Of a stretch of DNA of 16,713 nt, positions 6,211 to 13,862 are shown piece after piece; the stretch's first letter is position 1, and each line of letters begins with the position of its first letter. Under the pieces are notes generated by a model. The model did no database searches and was not told where the DNA came from. It worked only from the letters and a program-made list of their open reading frames with translations. A program made the translations under genes and the position numbers. The DNA is from Methylotenera sp. (GTDB taxonomy: Bacteria; Pseudomonadota; Gammaproteobacteria; Burkholderiales; Methylophilaceae): positions 1 to 16,713 of the forward strand of contig DAIDAH010000029.1 of assembly GCA_027310735.1 (NCBI GenBank). The letters run 5' to 3'.

Positions 6211-7041
6211 ATGCATTCAATTAACACTCAAGTCATAAGCAAGCTAGCTAAATTCAAAGATTCCGGCGAAAAAATTGCCATGCTGACTTGCTACGATGCT
6301 ACGTTTGCGAAGATATCAGCCGCAGCAGGCACCGACATTTTATTGGTCGGCGACTCACTTGGCATGGTGCTACAAGGCGGCGACAACACCTTACATGTCA
6401 CCATGCAAGACATGATTTACCACCCCCGCAGCGTCGCAGCAGGCGCACCAGACACCTTGATTATTGCCGATATGCCCATAGGTAGCTATGAAGCGGATAA
6501 AAACACTGCCTACCAAAATGCACAGTTGCTGATTGAGGCGGGTGCGCACATGGTAAAACTTGAAGGTGGCGGCGAAATGGTGAACACCGTGCATCACATT
6601 GTTAATATGGGCATTGCAGTCTGCGCGCATTTAGGCTTTACACCGCAATCTGTCAATCAGTTGGGCGGCTATAAGATTCAAGGCAAAACAGACATCAGTG
6701 CCAAAAAAATTCTGCAAGATGCTATTGCCATGAGTGAAGCCGGTGCAGCATTTGTATTACTGGAAATGGTGCCCGCCAGCTTAGCCAAACAAATCACAGA
6801 AAGCATTAACACACTGACAATAGGCATTGGTGCAGGCATCGACTGTAGTGGTCAAGTATTGGTGTTACATGATTTGCTAGGCATTTATACTGGCGTCGCA
6901 AATAAGGCTCCCAGCGACTACAAAGCACCAAGGTTTGCCAAAAACTTTTTATGTGAAACCAACAGCATTCAACAAGCTATTGCAAACTACGTGCAAGCCG
7001 TAAAAAACAAGACCTTTCCAGCCATCAAACATAGTTACTAA
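6211..7041 (+). CDS. panB: 3-methyl-2-oxobutanoate hydroxymethyltransferase (ketopantoate hydroxymethyltransferase)
   Basis: First committed step of pantothenate synthesis: transfers a hydroxymethyl group from 5,10-methylene-tetrahydrofolate to 2-ketoisovalerate, giving ketopantoate. The 276-residue protein has the expected TIM-barrel motifs: LTCYDATFAK (25-34), LLVGDSLGMVLQG (44-56) with the Mg-binding Asp48, ADMPIGSY (86-93), MVKLEGG (114-120) with Lys116, and LLEMVP (183-188) with the catalytic Glu185. TIGIGAGIDCSGQVLVLHD closes the barrel. It starts 21 bases after the dNK stop and has no recognisable Shine-Dalgarno. Continuity with folK and panC suggests one transcript; folate products and PanB's folate cofactor make the grouping sensible. 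Confidence 0.96.
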   Translation: MHSINTQVISKLAKFKDSGEKIAMLTCYDATFAKISAAAGTDILLVGDSLGMVLQGGDNTLHVTMQDMIYHPRSVAAGAPDTLIIADMPIGSYEADKNTAYQNAQLLIEAGAHMVKLEGGGEMVNTVHHIVNMGIAVCAHLGFTPQSVNQLGGYKIQGKTDISAKKILQDAIAMSEAGAAFVLLEMVPASLAKQITESINTLTIGIGAGIDCSGQVLVLHDLLGIYTGVANKAPSDYKAPRFAKNFLCETNSIQQAIANYVQAVKNKTFPAIKHSY

Positions 7042-7075
7042 GTAAACCAATACTAAACCAATATAATTACCAAGC

Positions 7076-7924
7076 ATGCAAATTATCCGCACCATCGCCA
7101 AATTAAGAACAGCCCTTGAGGGCCAAGCCAGCATTGCCTTTGTACCGACTATGGGCAACTTGCACGCAGGCCACATTCACTTGGTAGAGCTCGCCAAGCA
7201 ACACGCTGAATGTATCGTAATCAGTATTTTTGTAAACCCGCTACAGTTTGGCCCAAATGAAGATTTAGCCAATTACCCTCGCACGCTAGATGCCGATTGT
7301 GAAAAACTAAAAGCGACTGGTGCGCAGATTGTGTTTATTCCAGAAGTAAAAGAAATTTACCCAGATTTTGATGGCGTCAGCTTAGGTCAAACAATGCTCA
7401 TTACATCACCACCCATTGCCAATATGCTTTGTGGCGCAGCGCGCCCTGGGCACTTTGACGGTGTGGCAACCGTAGTCATGAAACTATTCAACATAGTGAT
7501 GCCTCAAGTCGCTGTATTTGGCAAAAAAGACTTCCAGCAATTATTTATTATTCGTGAACTGGTCAGACAATTTAATTTGCCAATTCATATCATTGCAGGC
7601 GAAACGGTGCGCGAAGACAGTGGTTTGGCCATGAGTTCACGCAATGGCTATTTAACCGCAAATCAAAAATCAGAAGCCTCACTCTTACAACAATGCCTAA
7701 AAAACATTGTTCATCACATCCAGCATGACGATACTGACTTTATGGGGCTCTCACAATCTGCATCACAGATACTGACCAATCAAGGCTGGCAAGTCGATTA
7801 CGTTTCAGTACGTAACGCCCTTACTCTGGAAGCTGCCTCAACGGAAGACCAATGCATGGTAGTGTTAGCCGCCGCCAAACTAGGAAACACGCGACTCATT
7901 GATAATATTGACTTTTTTCGTTAG
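7076..7924 (+). CDS. panC: Pantoate--beta-alanine ligase (pantothenate synthetase)
   Basis: Condenses pantoate with beta-alanine using ATP through a pantoyl-adenylate. 282 residues, the usual length. Nucleotidyltransferase motifs: FVPTMGNLHAGH (22-33) with the HxGH class motif at 30-33, SIFVNPLQFGPNEDLANYPR (50-69), RPGHFDGVATVV (123-134), the FGKKDFQQL loop (148-156) and MSSRNGYL (186-193), which replaces KMSKS-like functions. It follows panB by 34 bases. A weak hairpin, GACTA-AGTTA-TAGTC, lies 32 bases downstream (7956-7970), but without a T-run, so the cluster end is not marked by a clear intrinsic terminator. Confidence 0.96.
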   Translation: MQIIRTIAKLRTALEGQASIAFVPTMGNLHAGHIHLVELAKQHAECIVISIFVNPLQFGPNEDLANYPRTLDADCEKLKATGAQIVFIPEVKEIYPDFDGVSLGQTMLITSPPIANMLCGAARPGHFDGVATVVMKLFNIVMPQVAVFGKKDFQQLFIIRELVRQFNLPIHIIAGETVREDSGLAMSSRNGYLTANQKSEASLLQQCLKNIVHHIQHDDTDFMGLSQSASQILTNQGWQVDYVSVRNALTLEAASTEDQCMVVLAAAKLGNTRLIDNIDFFR

Positions 7925-8009
7925 CCCTATATTTCATGAGGCTTTACAACTGAAAGACTAAGTTATAGTCCAATAAATCGAAGTAAACACAGTCAAAATT
8001 TATTTAAAA

Positions 8010-8038
8010 TTGGAATAAGTGCTTGAAAAGACTATAAT
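8010..8038 (+). promoter_or_regulatory. Near-consensus sigma-70 promoter for panD-rsfS-rlmH
   Basis: -35 TTGGAA (8010-8015), 17-base spacer, -10 TATAAT (8033-8038). This is the best promoter match I found in the window. It predicts a transcript start near 8045 and a leader of about 23 bases ahead of the panD ATG. It lies in the 143-base gap after panC, which otherwise holds only AT-rich DNA and the small 7956-7970 hairpin. The promoter suggests panD is expressed separately from panBC. Confidence 0.75.
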
Positions 8039-8067
8039 GCACTCCCTTTTTACAAACGGTTAAGCAC

Positions 8068-8448
8068 ATGCAAAGAACCATGCTTAAATCTAAGTTACAC
8101 CGCGTACATGTGACTCACGCTGAGTTACATTACGAAGGAAGCTGTGCGATTGATGAAGAGTTGTTAGAAGCAGCGAACATCCGCGAATACGAAGAAATTA
8201 GCATTTACAACGTCACAAATGGTGAGCGCTTCAATACCTATGCCATTCGTGCAGATCGTCATTCAGGCATTATCTCTGTTAATGGCGCGGCTGCTCACAA
8301 AGCGCATCCAAAAGATATCATTATCATTGCAAGTTTTGCAATTTACCATGAAGATGAGCTTAAAGAATACAGCCCACAACTTGTGTATGTAGATCAACAA
8401 AACCGCATACAATCCCAACGCAACGCCATTCCAGTACAGGCCGCATAA
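8068..8448 (+). CDS. panD: Aspartate 1-decarboxylase proenzyme (pyruvoyl-dependent)
   Basis: Makes beta-alanine from L-aspartate for PanC. It is translated as an inactive chain that cleaves itself between Gly24 and Ser25, Ser25 becoming the pyruvoyl group; EGSCAID (23-29) is intact. The start MQRTMLKSKLHRVHVTHAEL aligns with the family's N-terminus, so ATG 8068 is preferred over the ATG at 8080. YAIRADRHSG and NGAAAH (the latter near residues 73-78) are conserved active-site segments. 126 residues, as in E. coli. A strong promoter lies just upstream; the Shine-Dalgarno is weak. The stop codon TAA is immediately followed by the rsfS ATG with no spacer, so the two are surely on one mRNA. No PanM/PanZ maturation factor is seen here. 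Confidence 0.96.
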   Translation: MQRTMLKSKLHRVHVTHAELHYEGSCAIDEELLEAANIREYEEISIYNVTNGERFNTYAIRADRHSGIISVNGAAAHKAHPKDIIIIASFAIYHEDELKEYSPQLVYVDQQNRIQSQRNAIPVQAA

Positions 8449-8808
8449 ATGACATTTGATTTAGAAGCAATGAAACTCGCAGTAGTTGATGCGATTGAAG
8501 ATATTAAAGGGTTCGACATTACCGTTATGGACGTGCGTAAACTGACCTCCATGACCAACTATATGATCGTAGCCAGCGCAAACTCTAGCCGCCAAGCAAA
8601 GGCTGTGGCTGATAACGTACGTGAAAAACTTAAAGAAAAAGGCTTTGCTATTCGCGGTACGGAAGGCGAAAAAGAGGGCGAATGGGTATTGGTAGACTTG
8701 GACGACATCGTCGTTCACATCATGGTGCCAACGACCCGCGCTTATTACAACCTTGAGCAACTTTGGGGTGAAGCTGAATCTCGCCGCGGTCATATCAAGG
8801 CTGAGTAA
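8449..8808 (+). CDS. rsfS: Ribosomal silencing factor RsfS
   Basis: 119-residue member of the Iojap/RsfS family. It binds ribosomal protein uL14 on the 50S subunit and blocks joining with 30S during slow growth. Seen motifs: DIKGFDITVMDVRKLTSMTN (residues 18-37), DYMIV-like NYMIVASANSSRQAKA, the RGTEGEKEGEWVLVDLDDIV segment and HIMVPTTRAYYNLEQLW, all typical. It begins directly after the panD stop and is followed 36 bases later by rlmH, its usual partner in proteobacteria. nadD, commonly upstream of rsfS, is absent and panD takes its place. No separate promoter or clear Shine-Dalgarno is seen; reinitiation after panD is likely. Confidence 0.95.
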   Translation: MTFDLEAMKLAVVDAIEDIKGFDITVMDVRKLTSMTNYMIVASANSSRQAKAVADNVREKLKEKGFAIRGTEGEKEGEWVLVDLDDIVVHIMVPTTRAYYNLEQLWGEAESRRGHIKAE

Positions 8809-8844
8809 TTAGTTTAGAGAAAACTCCATCTCAATATTTCAACA

Positions 8845-9324
8845 TTGAAACTTCGCATACTCTCAGTCGGCCATAAAATGCCCAATTGGGTTGAAACTGC
8901 ATGTGCAGAATACACTAAACGCATGCCACGCGAAGCTACGGTTGAAATCATTGACATCAAGCCCGAAAAACGCGCTGCTGGCAATAGTACAGAAAACATT
9001 CAACTCATTGAAGCAAAACGCATTTTAGAGGCTGTCGGCAAAGACTATTGCATCGCCTTGGACGAGCGAGGACAAGAAGTCACCACCATGCAACTCGCTG
9101 AAAAATTCAAAAATTGGCTAGATGGCACTAGTACTGGCGGTCGCGACGTAGCACTTATCATCGGCGGCGCTGACGGCTTACATGCTTCAGTCAAACAAAA
9201 AGCCGACTGGTTATGGGGTTTATCAAAACTCACATTACCGCATGGCATGGTACGTGTCATGCTTGCCGAACAGTTATATCGTGCACATTCTGTCATCAAT
9301 AACCACCCATACCATCGCGAGTAA
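8845..9324 (+). CDS. rlmH: 23S rRNA (pseudouridine1915-N3)-methyltransferase
   Basis: SPOUT-class enzyme that methylates pseudouridine 1915 in helix 69 of 23S rRNA using SAM. The start is taken as TTG 8845, giving MKLRILSVGHKMPNWV, which fits the family N-terminus. The frame has a stop at 8815 and no ATG between, and the first ATG (8878) would remove a conserved strand. With TTG the length is 159, near the usual 155-160. The SAM-binding trefoil knot shows LIIGGADGL and the C-terminal LPHGMVRVMLAEQLYRAHSV plus NNHPYHRE ending. It forms a unit with panD and rsfS; both ribosome genes act on the 50S subunit. Confidence 0.95.
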   Translation: MKLRILSVGHKMPNWVETACAEYTKRMPREATVEIIDIKPEKRAAGNSTENIQLIEAKRILEAVGKDYCIALDERGQEVTTMQLAEKFKNWLDGTSTGGRDVALIIGGADGLHASVKQKADWLWGLSKLTLPHGMVRVMLAEQLYRAHSVINNHPYHRE

Positions 9325-9392
9325 TCAATCCTATTTAATATTAAAGCCCAAGAGTTATCACTAGACAAAACCAATAAGTGTCGGTGATAATA

Positions 9393-9402
9393 GCTACGTA
9401 GC
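9393..9402. other. Perfect palindrome upstream of mlaA
   Basis: GCTACGTAGC is a perfect 10-bp palindrome, 50 bases before the mlaA ATG, in the 127-base gap after rlmH. A second pair, TTATCAC (9354-9360) and GTGATAA (9384-9390), is an inverted repeat just upstream. Together they could be an operator or an RNA stem; no regulator can be named. Confidence 0.3.
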
Positions 9403-9451
9403 ATATAAGTTATATTTGGCATTAAAAACAAATAAATAAGTGATCCAAACA

Positions 9452-10201
9452 ATGCAATCAAAATTCAGCACGCTCATTTTAAGTTGCGCACTAACAGTTG
9501 CAGTCTCTGGCTGTGCGTCACAAACCAACAAAGACCCTCTCGAAGGGCTTAATCGTGGTATTTATAAATTCAACGATGTTGCTGATAAAGCAGTATTTAA
9601 ACCCGTAGCCACTGCGTATAAAGCGGTAGCACCAACACCGGTTCGCACTGGATTTAACAACTTCTTCAGCAACCTTGGCACCATCACCAGCGCATTTAAC
9701 AATTTGCTGCAATTCAAATTCTCTAATGCATTTAGCGAAGCTGGTCGTTTTGTGATTAACAGCACATTTGGTTTAGCCGGTTTTATTGATGTCGCAGGAA
9801 TGGATAAAATTCCGGTGCATAAAGAAGACTTTGGTCAAACATTAGGCTACTGGGGTGCTGGTAGCGGTGCATACTTAGTATTGCCTATCTTAGGCCCATC
9901 TAGCCTTAGAGATGCGACTGGTCTAGTTGTCGACATTTCAACTACCGACCCGATCACTTACACACGTAATATTAATCAATATAGACTGTACAACCAGTTA
10001 CGTATTGCTCAGTTTATAGACAAACGTACTGAGCTTCTTACCGCGACAGACTTAGTGGATGAGGCCTCATTAGATCCTTATGCATTTATGCGTGACGCTT
10101 ATCTGCAAAGACGTGAAAGCTTGATTCATGATGGCTTAGCGCCAAAAGAGCCGCTTTATGACGATTTCGACGAAGCAGCTCCAGCCACTGAGAAAAAGTA
10201 A
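9452..10201 (+). CDS. mlaA: MlaA (VacJ) outer-membrane phospholipid-removal lipoprotein
   Basis: Component of the Mla pathway that removes mislocalised phospholipids from the outer leaflet of the outer membrane. From ATG 9452 (249 residues) a lipoprotein signal peptide is clear: basic start, hydrophobic core ILSCALTVAV and lipobox VSGC with the lipidated Cys21; Ala at +2 fits outer-membrane sorting. The body has DPLEGLNRGIYKFND (28-42 or so), FVINSTFGLAGFIDVA, HKEDFGQTLGYWGAGSGAYL and LPILGPSSLRDA, all characteristic of MlaA. A GTG at 9440 could add four residues but is not needed. The remaining mla genes (mlaFEDCB) are not nearby, so it is a stand-alone locus here, closed by a strong terminator. 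The acidic C-terminal tail (LYDDFDEAAPATEKK) is variable in the family. Confidence 0.95.
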   Translation: MQSKFSTLILSCALTVAVSGCASQTNKDPLEGLNRGIYKFNDVADKAVFKPVATAYKAVAPTPVRTGFNNFFSNLGTITSAFNNLLQFKFSNAFSEAGRFVINSTFGLAGFIDVAGMDKIPVHKEDFGQTLGYWGAGSGAYLVLPILGPSSLRDATGLVVDISTTDPITYTRNINQYRLYNQLRIAQFIDKRTELLTATDLVDEASLDPYAFMRDAYLQRRESLIHDGLAPKEPLYDDFDEAAPATEKK

Positions 10202-10222
10202 CGCTGACTTAAATACTGCAAT

Positions 10223-10251
10223 AAAAAAGCCCCAGATTTTGGGGCTTTTTT
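10223..10251. terminator. Bidirectional intrinsic terminator between mlaA and pmbA
   Basis: AAAAAAGCCCCA (10223-10234), loop GATTT, TGGGGCTTTTTT (10240-10251): a perfect 12-bp stem. The GC core is flanked by A's on one side and T's on the other, so it reads as a rho-independent terminator on both strands. It serves mlaA (stop at 10201) on the plus strand and pmbA (stop at 10321) on the minus strand. Confidence 0.92.
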
Positions 10252-10320
10252 ATTGGCCAACTATTCTCAATTTAAACTTCAATCATCCGACTAAAGCATC
10301 CTCACTAAAAAGTACCGACC

Positions 10321-11661
10321 TTAATCAGAAGCCACCATCATGCGTTCTATTAAAATAGAACCCACTTGTTTCGAACCCTGCACTAATACATCGGTACCAA
10401 TAGCCGTAATCATTTTCAACATATCGGCCATATTGCTCGCAATGGTAATTTCTTCAACAGGATGAACAATCACACCATTCTCAACCCAAAAACCGGCTGC
10501 ACCTCTGGAATAGTCTCCAGTGACCATATTCAAGCCATGACCTAACAATTCAGTCACAAACAAGCCAGTACCCATTTGCGCTAATAAGCCAGCAAAATCT
10601 TGAGTGCTAGACTGCACAATAAGATTATGGTTACCGCCAGCATTACCTGTACTTTGCAGCCCTAGTTTTCGTGCAGAATAACTACCAAGCATGTATCCTT
10701 GCAGCACGCCTTCTTTCACTAGTTGACGAGCATGCGTTACCACACCTTCATTATCAAAAGGGCTGCTTGCCAAGCCCTTTTTAAGATGTGGCTCTTCATA
10801 GATATTCAATAATGGTGAGGCAATCTGCTTACCCAAACTATCTAATAAAAATGACGATTTACGATATAAGTTCCCGCCAGAAATTGCACTCACTAAACTG
10901 GAAATCAAGCCACTCGCCAGCGGTGCCTCAAACAGCACTGGCACTTGGCAAGTTTTAATCTTTTTCGCATTTAAGCGCCGTACGGTACGAACACCAGCAA
11001 TACGGCCAACTTCAGCCGCAGCTTGCAAATCCGCAGCCGCACGCGCAGTGCTATACCAGTAATCGCGCTGCATATTCACTTCGGACTCAGCGATTACGGA
11101 GCAGCTAATGCCATGACGTGAGCTAGGATAACCGCCAGTAAAGCCATGACTATTACTATAAGCGAAATAACCCTCACCAGTTGAGACACTCGCCCCTTCA
11201 GAATTGGTAATGCGCGCATCAACACCTAACGCCGCCGCCTCGCACTCCTTGCCTATCGCAATCGCTTCATCAACAGAAATCGTCCAAGGGTGGTACAGAT
11301 CCAAATCAGGAACATCAGTCGCCATTAAATTAGCATCAGCCAACCCACAAAACTCATCTTTAGCCGTGTATTTCGCGATATTACAAGCTGCAGCAACCGT
11401 ATCTCTCAAAGCTTGCGAACTTAAATCAGAGGTACTGGCATGCCCTTTCTGCTGTCCGAAATACACGGTAACCGACATGCCTTTATCGCGGTTATACTCA
11501 ATGTTTTCAACTTCATTCAAGCGAACGGACACGTTTTGTCCGATACTTAAACTCAACTCCGCCTCAGCCGCGCTTGCACCATGTGCCTTTGCAACCTTAA
11601 GCACGTCTTCCGACATTTGCTTGATTTCATCTAAAGAATAACTAAACCGTAAATCTGCCAT
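10321..11661 (-). CDS. pmbA: Metalloprotease PmbA/TldE
   Basis: TldE/PmbA is the partner subunit of the TldD/TldE heterodimeric metalloprotease, known for microcin B17 maturation, CcdA degradation and trimming of peptides. The protein has 446 residues, near the usual 450. Conserved pieces include the N-terminal domain (GQNVSVRLNEVENIEYNRDK, then GMSVTVYFGQQKGHASTSDL), VLFEAPLASGLISSLVSAIS, SSPFDNEGV and the C-terminal FVTELLGHGLNMVTGDYSRG with AAGFWVENG. The HExxxH zinc motif belongs to TldD and is, as expected, absent. Start ATG 11661 is preferred to ATG 11670 because GAGAG (11675-11671) is 9 bases from the former and abuts the latter. tldD is not in the window. It is divergent from darP, a widespread arrangement. 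Confidence 0.95.
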   Translation of the reverse strand: MADLRFSYSLDEIKQMSEDVLKVAKAHGASAAEAELSLSIGQNVSVRLNEVENIEYNRDKGMSVTVYFGQQKGHASTSDLSSQALRDTVAAACNIAKYTAKDEFCGLADANLMATDVPDLDLYHPWTISVDEAIAIGKECEAAALGVDARITNSEGASVSTGEGYFAYSNSHGFTGGYPSSRHGISCSVIAESEVNMQRDYWYSTARAAADLQAAAEVGRIAGVRTVRRLNAKKIKTCQVPVLFEAPLASGLISSLVSAISGGNLYRKSSFLLDSLGKQIASPLLNIYEEPHLKKGLASSPFDNEGVVTHARQLVKEGVLQGYMLGSYSARKLGLQSTGNAGGNHNLIVQSSTQDFAGLLAQMGTGLFVTELLGHGLNMVTGDYSRGAAGFWVENGVIVHPVEEITIASNMADMLKMITAIGTDVLVQGSKQVGSILIERMMVASD

Positions 11662-11676
11662 TACTTTCATCTCTCA

Positions 11677-11688
11677 CTAGGCGCCTAG
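11677..11688. promoter_or_regulatory. 12-bp perfect palindrome in the pmbA/darP divergent region
   Basis: CTAGGCGCCTAG is a perfect 12-bp palindrome, immediately upstream of the GAGAG ribosome site of pmbA and within its probable leader. It could be an operator or, in RNA, a short stem near the ribosome site. No regulator can be assigned from sequence. Confidence 0.35.
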
Positions 11689-11733
11689 AATAATCTATAC
11701 GCAAAATATGCACTAAAAACTGAACTCCAAGAC

Positions 11734-11742
11734 TGTTATAAT
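11734..11742 (+). promoter_or_regulatory. Extended -10 promoter of darP
   Basis: TGTTATAAT reads as an extended -10 (TGn plus a perfect TATAAT at 11737-11742). The -35 region at 17-base spacing (TAAAAA) is poor, which is common for extended -10 promoters. The predicted start lies about 7 bases further, at 11748-11750, directly before the darP ATG at 11751. Confidence 0.6.
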
Positions 11743-11750
11743 ACCGCAGT

Positions 11751-12332
11751 ATGAAACCCAAAAAGACAACCAAAGATACTGAATTAAGCAATGATGCTAA
11801 TTTAGAGGCTGATTTACCCATCAGCAAAACCAAATTAAAAGCGGAAGCAGACGCGCAACAAGCGCTTGGCGTAAGGCTATCCGAGTTATCAAAAGACAAA
11901 CTCAGCAAACTTAACCTGCCAGAAGCATTACTTATCGCAGTACTTGATACCAAGAAAATCACCGCAAATGGCGCGATTAGACGTCATCGCCAATACTTGG
12001 GCAGACTGATGCGTGACATTGACACTGCACCGATCATAGAGCAACTTGCTCGCTGGGATGGTAAACATACTGCTGAGAATGCATATTTTCATGGTTTGGA
12101 GCGCTGGCGTGATCGCATGATTGCCGACAGCAACGTGTTATCAGAATTTATTGCGCTGTATCCTCAAACGGACATTCAGCAATTGCGCACTTTAATTCGC
12201 AATGCTCAAAAAGAGCTTACAGCGAATAAACCGCCCAAAAGTAGTCGTGAGATTTTCAAGTTGCTACGCGAAATCACTGAGCCGGATAAAAACGAAGAAT
12301 CCACTGACTCCGATATTGAAGATGCAGAATAA
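11751..12332 (+). CDS. darP: Dual-action ribosomal maturation protein DarP (YjgA family)
   Basis: DarP (formerly YjgA) binds late 50S precursors near the peptidyl-transferase centre and helps fold 23S rRNA. 193 residues. The family core begins at SKTKLKAEADAQQALG (25-40), continues with LSKLNLPEALLIAV (51-64) and NGAIRRHRQYLGRLMRD (73-89), a highly conserved basic block that contacts rRNA, and ends with the LERWRDRMI helix. The N-terminal 22 residues and the acidic C-terminus (EESTDSDIEDAE) are variable. The ATG at 11751 is the only plausible start before the conserved core and has no Shine-Dalgarno: the preceding bases are the -10 region, so the mRNA may be leaderless. It follows divergent pmbA, as in many proteobacteria, and is 24 bases ahead of nhaD. 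Confidence 0.93.
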   Translation: MKPKKTTKDTELSNDANLEADLPISKTKLKAEADAQQALGVRLSELSKDKLSKLNLPEALLIAVLDTKKITANGAIRRHRQYLGRLMRDIDTAPIIEQLARWDGKHTAENAYFHGLERWRDRMIADSNVLSEFIALYPQTDIQQLRTLIRNAQKELTANKPPKSSREIFKLLREITEPDKNEESTDSDIEDAE

Positions 12333-12356
12333 AACGCATATGAAGGCTCGTTATAA

Positions 12357-13775
12357 ATGAAATTTCTTTTCTGGTTATCTACACTAACCTTATGGCTACC
12401 CTCAATCGCTTTAGCAGAAGCGCATACAAACCCAATTGATCTAACAACACATTGGCTCGGCATCACCTCCCTTGCCTTGTTTTTCGTTGCGTATTTAGTC
12501 GTCATGGCCGAAGAGTTCATCCATTTACGCAAATCAAAACCAGTTGTACTAGGTGCCGGCATTATTTGGGCATTAATTGCTTGGTACTACCAATCACAAG
12601 GCATTCCGCATATTGTGGAGGCCGCGTTCAAACACAATTTAGAAGAGTATGCGGAGTTACTGCTATTTTTAATAGTAGCCATGACATTCATCAATGCCAT
12701 GGACGAACGTCAAGTATTTGAGGCGCTACGCACTTGGCTTATACGCAAGGGTTTAAGTTATCGCGCATTATTCTGGACCACGGGTTTATTAGCTTTTCTA
12801 ATTTCACCAATTGCAGACAACCTTACCACTGCCCTACTCATGGGAGCTGTGGTTCTAGCTGTAGGCGGCAGTAACCAAAAATTCGTACTACTCTCATGCA
12901 TCAACCTTGTTGTTGCCGCAAATGCTGGCGGTACATTTACGCCATTCGGTGACATTACATCCTTAATGGTTTGGCAAAAGAATATACATGCTAGTAATGG
13001 TGTAGTGACGTTCTGGACATTCTTTACATTATTTCTGCCCGCACTAGTCAATTGGCTGGTACCTGCCAGCATCATGCATTTTGCCGTTCCCAATGAGAAA
13101 CCAAAAGGTAAAAGCAACCAACTGCCTATGCGACGCGGTGCTTTAGGCATTGTGGCTTTATTTTTACTCACAATAATTATCGCTGTTATGACGCATAGTT
13201 TATTAGCGTTACCACCAGTGCTGGGTATGCTGACAGGCTTAGGTTTACTACAAGTCTACTCATATTATCTAAAAATGACTGGTGAAAAGACGAATTACTC
13301 AAACGACCCGAACAAAGACTATAGCAGTCCGATTCCTTACGACATTTACAATAAAATCGCCCGTGCCGAGTGGGACACCCTATTCTTCTTTTACGGTGTC
13401 ATTATGTGTGTGGGCGGTTTAGGCTTTTTAGGCTACTTAACACTAGCATCACATGCCATGTATGGCGCTTGGGGGGCAACTAACGCAAATGTTGCCGTAG
13501 GTTTAATTTCTGCCATTGTAGACAACATTCCAGTAATGTTTGCCATACTCTCCATGATGCCAGACATGTCCATCGGGCAATGGATGCTGGTCACGTTGAC
13601 GGCAGGTGTCGGCGGTTCACTGCTCTCCATAGGCTCTGCCGCTGGCGTTGCTCTAATGGGGCAAGCGCACGGGAGCTACACATTTTTTGGTCACCTTAAA
13701 TGGACTCCCGTTGTTGCACTTGGCTATGTAGCTAGCATAGGTACGCACATGCTCATTAACAAACATTTGTTTTAA
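12357..13775 (+). CDS. nhaD: Na+/H+ antiporter, NhaD family
   Basis: Inner-membrane antiporter that exports Na+ (or Li+) in exchange for protons. 472 residues with roughly a dozen hydrophobic segments. NhaD signatures: MAEEFIHLRKSKPVVLGAG (residues 50-68), EYAELLLFLIVAMTFINAMD, FLISPIADNLTTALLMGAVV and NAGGTFTPFGDITSLMVWQ, followed late by AIVDNIPVMFAILSM and GGSLLSIGSAAGVALMG. The ISPIADN and TPFGD motifs form the discontinuous helices expected in the ion-transporter superfamily. The first 20 residues (LFWLSTLTLWLPSIALAEA) look like a cleavable signal or an extra helix. GAAGG lies 10 bases before ATG 12357. A short gap from darP suggests possible co-transcription. Arsenite/SLC13 permease relatives are less likely given the MAEEFIHLRKSKP motif. 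Confidence 0.93.
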   Translation: MKFLFWLSTLTLWLPSIALAEAHTNPIDLTTHWLGITSLALFFVAYLVVMAEEFIHLRKSKPVVLGAGIIWALIAWYYQSQGIPHIVEAAFKHNLEEYAELLLFLIVAMTFINAMDERQVFEALRTWLIRKGLSYRALFWTTGLLAFLISPIADNLTTALLMGAVVLAVGGSNQKFVLLSCINLVVAANAGGTFTPFGDITSLMVWQKNIHASNGVVTFWTFFTLFLPALVNWLVPASIMHFAVPNEKPKGKSNQLPMRRGALGIVALFLLTIIIAVMTHSLLALPPVLGMLTGLGLLQVYSYYLKMTGEKTNYSNDPNKDYSSPIPYDIYNKIARAEWDTLFFFYGVIMCVGGLGFLGYLTLASHAMYGAWGATNANVAVGLISAIVDNIPVMFAILSMMPDMSIGQWMLVTLTAGVGGSLLSIGSAAGVALMGQAHGSYTFFGHLKWTPVVALGYVASIGTHMLINKHLF

Positions 13776-13862
13776 ACAAACCAAAACAAATTTTGCTGAG
13801 AAAAACGTTATATCATCATTAATATTTATGCTTCACTAACAACCAATATTTAAGATATATCC

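Noticed and set aside
3610..7970. 12-base word TAAGTTATAGTC present in two intergenic gaps (3610-3621 before pcnB; 7959-7970 after panC)
   Set aside because: A few identical 12-mers are expected by chance in a window of this size, and flanking bases do not match.
12758..13171. Open frame on the minus strand inside nhaD (137 codons)
   Set aside because: It is the reverse reading of NhaD membrane helices and has no independent support.
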